This document shows positions 24,928 through 36,930 of a stretch of DNA of 64,000 nucleotides, piece by piece. The notes under the pieces were generated by a model, which was not told the DNA's origin, ran no database searches, and saw only the letters and a list, made by a program, of their open reading frames with translations. Source of the stretch: Sphagnum compactum (lineage: Eukaryota > Bryophyta > Sphagnopsida > Sphagnales); contig OZ234495.1 in assembly GCA_965153455.1 (NCBI GenBank), positions 10,412,875 through 10,476,874 of the forward strand, given 5' to 3'. The position numbers were made by a program, and so were the translations under genes. Each line of letters begins with the position of its first letter. Positions within the stretch are counted from its first letter, which is position 1.

Positions 24928-26142
24928 CTATTGAAGTAGTGCATTCCACACAGCCCCATCCCCTTCCCCACATCTTCGATGCACTTCTTTTATCCTTTCT
25001 ACGGACTTGCAAATACCACTACAAGTCCAGTCAAATGATGCAACACATACATTCCCTGCCTGTGCCTTCCACTCACAATCTGGTGGAGTACCACAGCACA
25101 TGCTGCGGTCATCAACATGATCCACATCCAAGCCAATGATCCAGGACCCCAATGAAACATCTTCATTGGCGTACTTGTGTAGCATAGCTTGATTGACTGA
25201 AATGTACCTTGCAAGGTCCTTGGAAATTGCATAGATCTGTCCGGTTGCATGTCTGAAGTACTTGTTGCCTTCTTCACCAAACTTCCAGTACTCTGGCTCA
25301 TGATACTTCACTCCCTTTTGTGCAAGGACAGGTCCTGATTTCATGCAGCCAATGTATACTCGAGGTTTTGAACTATGCCTTGCCAAGGTAGTGCCAAGCA
25401 CTCCTAAGTTTACATGCACATCGTCGTCTACTTTGACATAGAAATCTGCATCCCATTTGTTAACTGCAGTAGTGAAGAAGATCTTGGTCTTAATGGAAAG
25501 CTCAAGATAGCCCTCCACATGATTTAGTCTTAAGAAATCAGAATGCTGTGCATCTTCAGCTTCAATTGCTCGATCCAGAATACCACCTGGTGTGGCACTG
25601 TGACCAATCACAAACCTGACCACTATGCCTTTCTCCTGCTCCAATCGCTTGAGCATTTCTCCTTGTGGCATCCAGGATTCTCGTACTGAGTCTCTTCGTT
25701 TCCTGCTGCTGAAAGCAGTGTTGATTCCTACTACCATGAAGGCCTTTTGTCTTCCCTCAGCAGGCTCCCTTGCATTATTCTCCAGCAAAGGAATAATCCC
25801 CATCTTCTCATTTTCTTGTTGAGCTCGAGAGGTTGCAAGCTCCAATTCCAAAGATGAAATGGTCTTGTCCAGAGTTTGAATCACTTGGTGCGTCTTGCTT
25901 ACTTCCTCAAAGATGTCTTTCTGTGTTGCCTCTTCGTTGTTGGACGAGGGCTTTGGCTTTGGATTACAATCCTGTCTGACGCCTTCCCTCTCGTCGAAGG
26001 CACTCCACATCCTGTTCGTAAATAGCAACCCAACTCCAAAACTCGCCAAACACAACACCATGATGCCCTTCCATGATACATTATTCGGCCCTCCTCTACC
26101 TCCCCCTCCTCCTCCTCCTCCACCTCCCAACCTTAGGCGCAT
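24928..26142 (-). CDS. GT31 beta-1,3-galactosyltransferase (B3GALT-like, DUF4094)
   Basis: An uninterrupted 404-residue type II Golgi protein that adds beta-1,3-linked galactose, probably to arabinogalactan-protein or N-glycan acceptors (inference from the family). Seen: a short polyglycine cytosolic tail (6–15), one membrane anchor (about 26–43, ending FTNRMW), a coiled DUF4094 stem with [15 protein letters not shown], and a GT31 catalytic domain opening with [19 protein letters not shown]. The metal-binding DxD motif is VDDDVHV (about 237–243), followed by [20 protein letters not shown] and YANEDVSLG. The end is a Cys-rich [28 protein letters not shown] tail ending EVHRRCGEG. Length and motif order match full-length seed-plant members. 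The ATG at 26,142 precedes the polyglycine codons. Lack of introns is unusual for this subfamily as I know it from seed plants. Confidence 0.93.
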   Translation of the reverse strand: MRLRLGGGGGGGGGGRGGPNNVSWKGIMVLCLASFGVGLLFTNRMWSAFDEREGVRQDCNPKPKPSSNNEEATQKDIFEEVSKTHQVIQTLDKTISSLELELATSRAQQENEKMGIIPLLENNAREPAEGRQKAFMVVGINTAFSSRKRRDSVRESWMPQGEMLKRLEQEKGIVVRFVIGHSATPGGILDRAIEAEDAQHSDFLRLNHVEGYLELSIKTKIFFTTAVNKWDADFYVKVDDDVHVNLGVLGTTLARHSSKPRVYIGCMKSGPVLAQKGVKYHEPEYWKFGEEGNKYFRHATGQIYAISKDLARYISVNQAMLHKYANEDVSLGSWIIGLDVDHVDDRSMCCGTPPDCEWKAQAGNVCVASFDWTCSGICKSVERIKEVHRRCGEGDGAVWNALLQ

Positions 26143-26740
26143 TTCTGCTGGCCCAGCTGCCTATTCCACCCCCTCCCCTCCTTCGGAAACCTTTCTGCCA
26201 ACGCTTTTCTATGTCCTACAACAGCAAGCCTTTTCGCCTCTTCCTGGCAAAAAGTCCAAAATCCCTCCTTCTCTCTCCTGCACTGGATCTGCACCTCACG
26301 GGACCTGCTCCACCTCCCGCCCCAGTTTTCCACACCGCAGTATGTGCACACAGCTGCACGAAAGATCTGCCCTTTTCGAGCATACAGAACCAATAACTCC
26401 AACGTACCACTCACAACCTCCCCGCCAGATTTTCGCGGTGAAAGCTCTTCCGTCTCGGTGTTGTAGCACAATAAAGAACTGACGCCTGGCTGCTGATCAC
26501 GAAACTCCTCCTTCCCCCTAGTCTTAGATCCCTTTGCCCTCCTCTTCCTCCTCTACTTCTGAGTCATTCCCCTTCTTCAAAGCTTTTCCGATCGTCTCCT
26601 TCTCTCCAGCTCTTCCCACAACCCTAGAGAAGGAAGCAAACTGCAACTGATCAGCTCCATTCTTATTCAGGATTTCCATACAAAAGCAACACGACACACA
26701 GAAAACAAACGTAGGACTTGTAAACAAATAAACAAACAAA
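26143..26740. other. 5' region of the GT31 gene
   Basis: GC-richer DNA upstream of the galactosyltransferase, presumably 5' UTR and promoter. Open frames on both strands here overlap the polyglycine coding or are proline-rich mirror frames and show no domain. Confidence 0.45.
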
Positions 26741-26746
26741 CAAAAA

Positions 26747-27720
26747 GCTTGCAAATGTGTAAATGAGCAAAAGCAACTCCCCAGAGAAAAACTTGCAAAT
26801 GTGAAGCAACAAATGATCGATGATAGATGGCTACTTTACTACTGTCTGCAACACTTGTGCAATCTTCTTCTTCTTCTTCTTCTTCTTCAGGTGTAGTAGA
26901 AGAAGACTTCTTTTTTCAACAAAAAGAAGACCCACAGAAGCAGCTTGCAAAACTTGTGAAGAAGCAAAGGCTCTTGCAAAAATTAAGCTAAACAATAGGG
27001 GCACCTAACACTACTTACCTTAAGATGCTCTGATGACATGCTTGCTCACAAACAAAAGAAAGCTTGCAAATGTGTAAATGAGCAAAAGAACTCCCCAGAA
27101 AAAAACTCGCAGATGTGAATCAACAAATGATAGCTACCTTAATTACCGTCTGCAACACTTGTGCAATCTACTTCTTCTTCTTCAAGTGTAATAGAAGACG
27201 ACTTTTTTTTTTCAAAACAGCAACAAAGAGAAGACTCGCAGAAGAAGCTTACAAAATGTGTGAAGAAGGAAAGGCTCTTGCAAAAATTAGGCAAAACAAT
27301 GGGGAAACCTAACATTACTTTACCTTCAGATTTTTTGCACTAATTGATGAAGCTCTTCTCATGACAAGCTTGGTCACAAACAAAAAAAAAGCTTGCAAAA
27401 TGTATAAATGAGCGAAACCGTCTCCGAGAAAACTTGCAAATGTGAGGCAACAAATGATAGATAGATAGCTATTTTACTACAGTCTACAACAGTTGTGCAT
27501 TCTTCTTATTCTTCTTCTTCTTCTTCTTCTTCTTCAGGTGTAGTAGAAGAAGACTTCCTTTGTCAAAACAACAACAACAAAAGAAGACCCACAGAAGCAG
27601 CTTACAAAATGTGTGAAGCAGCAAAAAAAAAGCGCTCTTGCAAAATGTAGGCAAAACAATGGAGGCACTTAACACTAACTTTACCTTCGGATGTTTTTTT
27701 TGCTGATTGATGAAGCTCTC
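26747..27720 (+). repeat. three tandem copies of a 315–329-bp unit with an internal CTT microsatellite
   Basis: Copies start with GCTTGCAAATGTGTAAATGAGC at 26,747, 27,062 and (slightly diverged) 27,391. Each continues with CTCCCCAGAG-like sequence, CAACAAATGAT, TGCAACACTTGTGCAATC, a (CTT)n run, GTAGAAGA.GACTTC, an A-rich part with AGAAGC, and CTCTTGCAAAA. The CTT run differs in length between copies. Confidence 0.9.
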
Positions 27721-30093
27721 TCTCTCTCGTCACAAGCTTGGAAATGAAGGAGGTACATAAATTGCTTTGAAGCGATAAAAAGGGAGGTTACGAAGAGCAC
27801 AAGGGGGAGTGTTTTTTGGGAGTGGAAAGGACTTCTTCATCAAAAGGAGCTACGAAAGTGGGGCTATTAAGAACCAAGAAAGGTGCTTTTGGGTTTGGTT
27901 TTTTTTGGGGTGGGGAGGAGGGGGGGCCATGTGGCAGTAATTTGTGGGGGGGGGGGGGTGTTAGGTCAGACTGGGCGACTTTATAGTATAAAGTCTTGAA
28001 TAAATAAATAAATAAATAATTAATTAATTAAATGAAAAACTCCAGCAAAGCGAGCCAACAAAAGAAGAAAAAGGAAAGGACTCTGAAGTCCTAACAAAAG
28101 ACCCCACCCGAAAGTGCAGAACCCACAATGGGGAGCCCTAAGAGCAGAAAACACAAAAGCTAAGACCTAAACCCATCACCAGTAGCAGGAAGCAAGTCCT
28201 GCAAGGAGGAGATGAGAGAAAAACCTTGAAGGACACCAAGCTTAGAAGAGGCCTCTCTCCTCTTGTCACAACTGCCTGATGTAAGATAGTGGTGGCCTGG
28301 GCTTTCCGAAGAGCCGCTGACACCCTCTGCCTATAAAATGAACGTATAATCAAAAGAGGAGGAATCCCAATGATAAAGTTGAATTGAATTGGGGTGACGG
28401 GTTCCATTGCTTTTGCTTGTTTGAACTCTGAACTTGGATTTAGAACGTGGTATTGACAGCAGTTGCAAGTTCATATGCCCGACTCTATTGATGCAACGAA
28501 AATGGAGTCCATAAGTAGTGTGTCAGTCAGTCATGACAACATCACCACCCATTTGTTTCCACAAAAGAACAAACCAAAACTATACATACCATATTACACA
28601 CCTAATCAAACACCAAATATTCCTTCTAACTACTGAAACCCCATCAACCAGCTGCACAAACATCTCTGAGAAGATTCTTATGGGCTAATAAATCAATCCC
28701 CTTTGAATCCTCGAGCTTTTATCTTTTGCATCTTCTCAGGTGAAAGAAAAGCATGTTATTTGTGTAAGGTAAAGCCCTTGTGTAAGGCCATCTCTAAAAA
28801 ATAAGGGGCGTAGGATGAGGTGATAGCCAAGTTTGGCCCCGCATTTTGGGAATGTCCCCCCCCCCCCCCCCCCCCCACACCCATGTGCTTTCCCTTATCA
28901 TAAAGCACGGCGACAAAATTTATCATGAACCAAACCTATGTAAATCATAAGACATATGAATGGGAGGGTTCTTACACCTATTTATAAGTAGGCATAATTT
29001 CGCTACCACCCTTGAAGAGTAGATATAATATCCCTCCCAATTTTCTAGGATCGAAAGTCATGGATATAATGTGCCCTCCACATACACTACAAATTTTCTC
29101 CGAGTGCTTTCTTTATGGTCTATTTTGTAGTTGAGTAGGCCTCTATGGTAAGGTACCCAATGCACACTGCACAGCCCACGAAGTTACTAACCGATTAAGT
29201 GGGTGGTACCTAATGGAGCACTTACTTAATGTGTAGTCCAATGCATAGTAAACATTGTTGGCATCCATTGACATGGGAGCCAATGGTTTTTTTTTCTCTT
29301 TTTTCAATATTTGTGATCTAGCCAAATTGTTGATCATCCAAAATGAAAATTTGCAAATTTTGGCTATAAAACAAATATGAAAGCCAGAAAAAAGAGAAAA
29401 GGATCCTTCTATACTTTCAGCTACCTATTGGAACCGATTAACAAAAATCAGCAATACAGATTTTGGACAGTTTACTCATTTCATTTGCTCTCAAAATTTA
29501 GAGATCAAGTTCTTCACAATTCATTTGTGCCAAAAAATATAAATATATATATATATATAATTTAGAGATCAATATGTTTTGATATGTCAAATGGCCTATG
29601 CGATATGCCTCCCTATATTTGGTATAGTCGGTAAACCTAAATAAAAACCAATTGTGTCTTGTGGGCAAATGTATTTTCTTTGACAAACATTGAAAACACA
29701 ATTTTTGGTGTCGCCTCCTCTATAAGTGATGGAATTAGTAAACTAAAAAAACCCAAAGAAAAAAAAGAAAACAATTGTGTCTTGTGGACAAATGTTTTCA
29801 GGCATATTTCATTATTTCTCGTGGAGACCCCTCTTCTTGGGGAATATGGCATGGAAGATTAGGAGAAATATGCAAACATGTGCAACCTATAGGTATCAGG
29901 AACCCTTGTGTCAATCTCATGTATTCCTTAAGTTCCTTAATGGACTTTGCAGTCTTTTCAGAGATGAGAAAATATACTTTGCAGCTTGGAGGAGAAAAAA
30001 TCACTCAAAGCTTGAAAAGGACTTTCAACATCAAGTTTTAGAAATCAATCAACCTTTTTTTTCTTTTTTTTTTTTACGGTGTCGAAAGAAAAA

Positions 30094-30131
<38 letters not shown>

Positions 30132-32455
30132 GATGTGCAAATAATGGAGGCAAGGGGCTTGCAATTGACCAACCAATGTTGCATATGTGAGTTCGACTAC
30201 AATGCAAACAAAACGATGGCATTCAAGCTCACACAATCTGCATTTAGATGAGAAAGTTGAACCTAGATGAAAAACCGAGGGGGCCACTAAATGTTCTTTC
30301 AATTAAACTTCAGACAAAGTAACCTAACCCACGTTATATATAGTGTGCACATCACAACTCATGAGCTCATGTTTTGAACATATCCGCTGCTAATAAGGCC
30401 AACTTTGACTTGGAACCTCATTCCCAAAACATTTGTCATCTTTCCATCAAATTCGGTCTTGACAGTTTTGCAAATGCAATCTTGTGCTTCGAATCTAAAC
30501 AATGTTATATATGATTTGCAAAATCTAGGTTGTTGCATAGTGGAATTGTAAGGTCATAAAGCTTTTAAGTTTATTAAGGGGGCTTGCATTCTGCATCCGT
30601 GCATTTTCTATTTTACATTTTTACTCCGATGGCAGAATGCTTAACTCTTGTTCCTTTTTAATGGTTTCAAAGGGGACATGATTTTGGCCATTCCTTGGAG
30701 TGGGCCTCCCCTCGAGCGCACTTCATATAACAAACAAATTATATGATGAGGAATTGGTCATTTCATCATTAACCAACATTACCCTCAACCTACTTTGGAC
30801 CTAGGAAACAAACAAGAGAACTTGGCCACAACTTAGGCCAGAGTGAACGGGCACCTACCACCTCACCGTGCACGATGGATGGTAATGGGTAAAAAATCAA
30901 GCACCACAATTAGTGAAGAATTATGCATGTAAGTGTAAAAAGGTTTGGACTTATAAGTTTTAATTTTTAATTAAATCCTTACTAACACATAAAATTAGTT
31001 ACACAAATTACAAAAATTTCACACAACATCCATACCCCATGCAAAACACCCGAAATGCAAGAAGTGACACTTACATGTTTTTGGGCTAGAATCACCAACA
31101 TGCTTAAAGCTTAGTCCTTACTAGTGTGGCCTGTTGTAATGGGTTCACACTAATAACACCAATTCATATAAATTGAAAAATGAGCTCAAAACTACTTCAC
31201 TCACAACCCTTTAAATATTTGAAAAAATAAATAAATTATCGACCTCATTTATCCATTTCTACAAAACGTAATCATTCATCAATATCAAAATTAATAACAT
31301 TATGTCACATGCTAAAATTTTAAAATTATTATTCTTCTATCAATGATGAATCATTGAATTATTTAAATTTTTACTTTCTTAAGATCTCATCAAGTTTAAG
31401 TAATTGATTTATAAAATCATTCATGCTTCCAAGTTCTCAAGTGTACTACCCGAGCCCATAAGGACAAGTTATTTATTTCTCATATTCATCCATCTTTTTG
31501 CCAATAAACCATAACTAATCTTATTCATAAATTTCACTTTTATTAACCCATTTTGATGTTACATTCTTTTTTGAAGAATCACAACAAAAGGTAAAATAAA
31601 TTTGTTGAGTCTTTGTTATTTTGCAACTTTCAAACATTTGTTCCCCTACTTAGAGAATATATAGAAGTCATCAATATAGAAATCTAAAAGCTTGAAATTT
31701 GTAATCCAAATCCCTTGCACACAAAAATCCCCAAGAACATTTTATTCCTGTAATTTTTGCTAATTTTAGTCCTTGGGCAGTGTTTTTTTGGGGGCAAATT
31801 CTCACATTTTTCGACCTGAATGAATATGATTTTGACACTTATAAAGATTTTTTTTGTGGAAAAATGGCCCTAATTCGCCTGATTTTTGGGAGAAAAAAAA
31901 AAGACTTGCCAGATTTCAACAATAGGCTCCAGCATGTAATCAAAATGTAAAAGGCTTCTTAAAATTTTTTTTGCCTTCATGTATGGTCTGTAGCCAAATT
32001 TGGCTAAACCTTCTTGTGGATGATCACCAATTTGGCTCCACCAAAAAAATTTGGGGGGGGGGGGGGGTGGGGGGGCGGATAATAAGAAATCTTTTTTCTA
32101 TCCAATACAGGAAGCATTGATAACCAACAAAATTGATATTGCCTGGAAAAAGTGATTTAAAATAAAAAAATTTGATCTTGGGTCATCAGTTAGCATAACA
32201 AGAGACATTTAGCATTAAATGGCGACACAGTTTTGGGTGATTAAGTTTACCCAAACTAGCCCTAGTTGACCTTCATCTATGGTCATCGGATCAACTAGAG
32301 GATTGGACATTTGGGTTGATTCTAGCAAGTGAAATCTAACAAGAGTTGGTCATAATTCATAACACTTATAATAAGTTCAACTCACAAAATTACAACACCT
32401 CCTACCATGCAATTATGTCACGGGTGGGTGGGTCCGAAGCATTTGGGATATTGGC
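27721..32455. other. repeat-rich spacer with homopolymers and TA runs
   Basis: No gene is supported. It contains long G runs near 27,915–27,960 and 32,055–32,082, a C run at 28,857–28,876, TA microsatellites at about 29,537–29,560 and 30,099–30,129, and a direct repeat of GACAAATGTNTT with an AATTGTGTCTTGTGG context near 29,650 and 29,773. Open frames here are short and lack domains. Confidence 0.5.
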
Positions 32456-32583
32456 TTGACTTGATAAATGCACACATTAAGTCAATTTTCATATATATGG
32501 TAAGAATCAAAACTTGCACTTGACTTGATAAATGCACACATTAAGTCAATTTTTATATATATGGTAAGAATCAAAACTTGCAT
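32456..32583 (+). repeat. perfect-phase tandem duplication, 64-bp unit
   Basis: TTGACTTGATAAATGCACAC and all of the following bases to ACTTGCA are repeated immediately with only one or two changes, so the duplication is recent. Confidence 0.9.
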
Positions 32584-34519
32584 GAATTCCTTTTGACTCC
32601 ACAACACTTTGATGTTATTATTGGTTGATTCAAGGGGCAGATCTCCAAAGCTGCTGGCGAGTTGCAAGTAATGAGGCATAATGAACTAGCACCCACCAGC
32701 GCACCATCCACTGGATGGATGTTATTACTCAATTATGGATGAACTTACCTCAACTGAGTTAATATTTGGTTTCACCTTGGTTGTAAGAAATAAGTCTCAT
32801 ATATATATATATATAGGTAGATAGGTAGGAAAATAGGCATTTACTAGGTAGGTAAGTAGATGGTGGGTAAGGGCTGTTTTTTCACTACCTAACTTGTAAC
32901 AACCTGCTTGTGAGTTGTTAGTGGGTAGGTAGAAAAAAACAAGCAACGGAGCTAACCACCATGGTTAGCTAGGGAGCTGGGACCCAACAGAAAACTGCTT
33001 CCTGACTGCTTAGCATCCATCCAATATAGCCAAAATCGGATACTAAAAATATGGATTTTTTTTTGGTAATATCCTTTTATGTTTTTTCCTACCAACTTTA
33101 ACCATGTATAGTAATCTGCTGATTTTTTTAATTGAAAATATTTATTTATTTATTTTCAAATTTTGATTGAATTTGTGACCAAAAATCCGCACAACATATT
33201 ACTATATTCATTAATTTACATGTACAATTGTATAGGATGATATTATCTCACACAAGGGAAGGACATGATTTCTCTGATTTATGAATTGGATAGACAAGTT
33301 CATGAATAACCTTCATATGCACATGTCTACTATATAACTAAAGGAACATTGCATAATCTCTATCCAAGGCTTATTACATACTTAGCCTACCTTCCCTCCT
33401 ACAGACCTAGCTACCCTAGTTTTTGAAAAAAACTGCTTATGTTGCTTAACACATCAAATCCCTTACACCTTCCTTCTTCATAAGTGCATGTCTCTTGGAA
33501 CAACTAAACACCAACACTTGGGTTTGGAAGACCTGATTTAAATCAATGTTGCCCAAATTGGAGATTTGCCCAATTTTAATATATCACATTACAATTGATT
33601 GGCAACATATATAATAATTCAAAAAATTCACTCACGCATGCAAAACTAACTTGGGGCTTTGCATTACTAAGAGTCATCGATTGACATAAGGTTCAAAATA
33701 TTAATAATTTAAAAGTTACTTAAATAAATTATAATTAAAAATAATTAGTTACCAAACATTGGCAATCCATGATCATATAAATTGTCCATGAAATCATTTT
33801 CACTTGTATTTATTTTAGAATATGAGATTTAATTTTCATCTACTAAAACATTCATATTTTTAGCACACATATGTTTTTTTTTGGGTGTTCCTTGTTGCTT
33901 CAAAAACAACTTTTTAGGTTTTTCAATTGTCCTTCAATGTTTTTCCTACCATGCTTCCCAACAACCCTTGGTTTTATATGTATATATATATAATTTTTAT
34001 GCTCTAGTGCCCACAACATTCATTATGTATTTCTTGGTGTCCTTTGACATTTGATCTAACACTTTCAACCTTCAATGTCTTGGTGGCCCTTATTTCTTGA
34101 AAAAGAAAATTTTCATGTCTAACTTAGTGCATTTAGTGTTTCTAATGTGCTTTTTTGACACCTTTGTTATTGTTTGTTGTTATTTTTTTGTTCCTCATTG
34201 ACATTTTCATTTTATTTTTTGTTGTTCCCCAATTTTCATTGTCCTTGATGTTGTTTAGGTGTGTTCTTATTGTGGACTAAGCTTAGGTCATTTTTTAATC
34301 AAAACATCACACTAAGTTAAATGTTGACTAAGGATTTTTGGATTTGAGAACAAATAAGGACAAACATATTTAAGATTTAAGGAAGAAGAAAAAATATAAT
34401 GTAATGGATTTGCACAAATTATTGAAATCTACAAGCAATTTGTGGATATAGGAATATGTATTTAAATGTGGGCATGAAAGAGTTGCTACAAAACATGCTT
34501 TTTCATTCTCAAGAAAAAT
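32584..34519. other. AT-rich spacer
   Basis: No gene recognised. A TA run (about 32,799–32,815) is followed by GGTAGATAGGTAGG-type simple repeats to about 32,870. Confidence 0.45.
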
Positions 34520-34685
34520 CACTACAAAATAAATGTCACGATGTGAAAATCACATTGTGACATGAGCAAAAATTATTGAAATTTTTTTAAAAATCACAAC
34601 TTGAAAATTACTTTGTGATGTGAATGAAAATCATTTTTTTAAAAAACATCCCAACATGAAAAAGCACGTTGTGACATGGGCCCAA
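34520..34685 (+). mobile_element. possible CACTA-type terminus with hairpin repeats
   Basis: CACTACAAAATAAATG resembles the conserved start of CACTA (En/Spm) elements. It runs into three tandem ~55-bp units, each a hairpin-like inverted pair. The first pairs GTCACGATGTG (34,535–34,545) with CACATTGTGAC (34,551–34,561). Such subterminal repeats bind the TnpA-type protein in known CACTA elements. No matching right end or transposase was found. Confidence 0.45.
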
Positions 34686-36930
34686 AAACAAACTTATAAC
34701 CAAATTTGGTTAGATGTTATGGATCATCGCCACTTTGATTACATCACAAACCCAATTTATTTATTTATTTTTGTGATGTAAGCAAACTAATGATAATCCA
34801 TAGAAAGATCTAGCCAAAGTTGAATGTGGAATTAACTTTTCTAAGAAAACCTTTGTATATTTTTTGACATCTATTTGGACCATTAAAATTTTTGGCAACT
34901 TTTCTAAAATTTTGGTTGAATTTCAGCAATTGAAAATCTCAATAAGCATTTGCTTGAACACTTTTAATTTTTAAATATAGCTTTGCCTATATAGCCAAAA
35001 TAACCAATTATTATTTTACAACCACATGTAATAGATGTGTTAAGGATTCTCCTTCTTATGTGAATCTTAGTTTTTAACCCTTTATATCAAACTCTATAGG
35101 TACACCAAGACTTGGCACATTCTTGCAAAGGTGCACGCCTTCTTTAATCATGATTAAAGTTTCTTTTGTTGAAGAACACTTTGTAGTTGTGCCCGGTGGT
35201 TTGACTTGTGGTTGATAAAGCAATGGGAAGAAGCTAATGCTCACTAGAGAGAAAAACAAAGAAAGGTGATGTTGTTTGTCGTTATGAAAGTGTTAGATAC
35301 TTAGTCATGTTCTCAAGTGTAGTTTGATTTGTCCATCTTTTTTGTAATGTAGGTTTTGCAAATGAAGGGTTGTCAAAAATGATGTAACATGCCCATTTTG
35401 TATCACTTATTCTATTGACATTTGTTTAGACATGTCAATTTCAATTATTAGATCATACATTGACCATTTTTTTCAATGGAATTTTTTTTAGTTGGATTGA
35501 TTTCAACGATTGAAATTGTTTTGCTTGCCAAATGTTTTTAGTCGCCAAACCGAGCAATCGAAAATTTTCAGGTCATCAAAATAGGCGATTAAATTTTTTT
35601 TGATTGTTATTTGAAAAAATATTGGTCATCACCCAAAAATATTCATACATCTCATCAATGATGGCTCAATTTCCACCATTGATCCAATGACTGAATTTTT
35701 TTTTTGGTTGTTGCCTAGATTTTTTAAAATCGTTGTCATTTGATGAAAAATTCAATCATTGCTTGAAAAAAATTTGATCATGGAAGGACTTTGGTGACAA
35801 AAACATCATTTCGATCACCACAAGGTTTAGGGTGACCAAACAACGGATATATTGATCACCTTAAACTTTTCTCGGGCAGCTTGACCTAGGGTTTGACATA
35901 AGTTGACCCTATTTTGACATGATATTGGACAACATTGGTGTCCAAATAAATGTGTCATGTCTTAATAAATGCTCGCCCGAACATTGTGACAACCTTGGAT
36001 AGATAATAGAATGGGTTGTTTGGAGTTTGGAGCGTTAAAATTTTAGAACATTTTGCCATGTACATAGTAGTGTTAATAGACAAGGTTAAGGTTGGTGATG
36101 AGAGGTCGGCATGGGATGGAGAGAAGAAAGAAGATGACATTTTTTTCACACCCCTAAAAAGAGTAATAATAATAATAAAAAGGATTGCAATGTAAAAACA
36201 TTAAGAAAAATTCATTTAAAAATGAAATGGTTATGTTCCGTTTGAAATTGTTACCAACTCCTTGAACTAGAGACTAGCAAATGCGCAACCTTCAAGAATG
36301 GGTGTGCCATCTTTGATTCCATGAGCCTGTCCATAGCAATAGGTTGAGGGATAGATGTTGCACTTAAGGTGAGGAAACTCATCTTGAACCTTCTAAAATC
36401 AAGGTGGATGGAGTGTTTCATGGAGAAGGTATTTTTTACATGCGTTTGAATTATTTTACATAAGAGTTTGATGCTCAAGGGATGCGTTTGTGTGTAATTC
36501 ATGAAGACACCCAAAAACAATTACATCAAATGCCTTTCTTTCTTTGTGTAATGGAGGTGATAAGGGAATGTTTGTGAAATGAATCATGTGAGATGATGTT
36601 GTACGTTTCAAAACATTACGATACATCCAAATCAAGGAATCTTAACTTGAATCTTGACAAGTTAGAAAGTGCATGAATAAAGTAGAAAGAAAAGGTCCTT
36701 GGTCATTGATAATTTTTTTTACTTTGGTGAAACAATAAAATTCCATTACATCAATTACATAATATTAGATGATTATCATGCCAAGTAATTGTATTAAAGT
36801 GTATGTTTATTATTATTACCATGTGTGGCAATGACCATTAATGTTTATAAGATAAGAAATTTTGATGTGAAAGAAGATGATAAGTTGGATTAAATGAGTT
36901 GGAATCATCAAGAGAAGAAAAATACAATCT
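34686..36930. other. AT-rich spacer
   Basis: No gene recognised. Near 35,460–35,840 are several short phrases around GATTGAAATT/TTTTTTTGGTTGT that suggest an old diverged repeat. Confidence 0.4.

Noticed and set aside
25895-26482. A 195-codon plus-strand frame with a polyproline run
   Set aside because: The polyproline is the complement of the polyglycine tail of the GT31 protein; no independent support.
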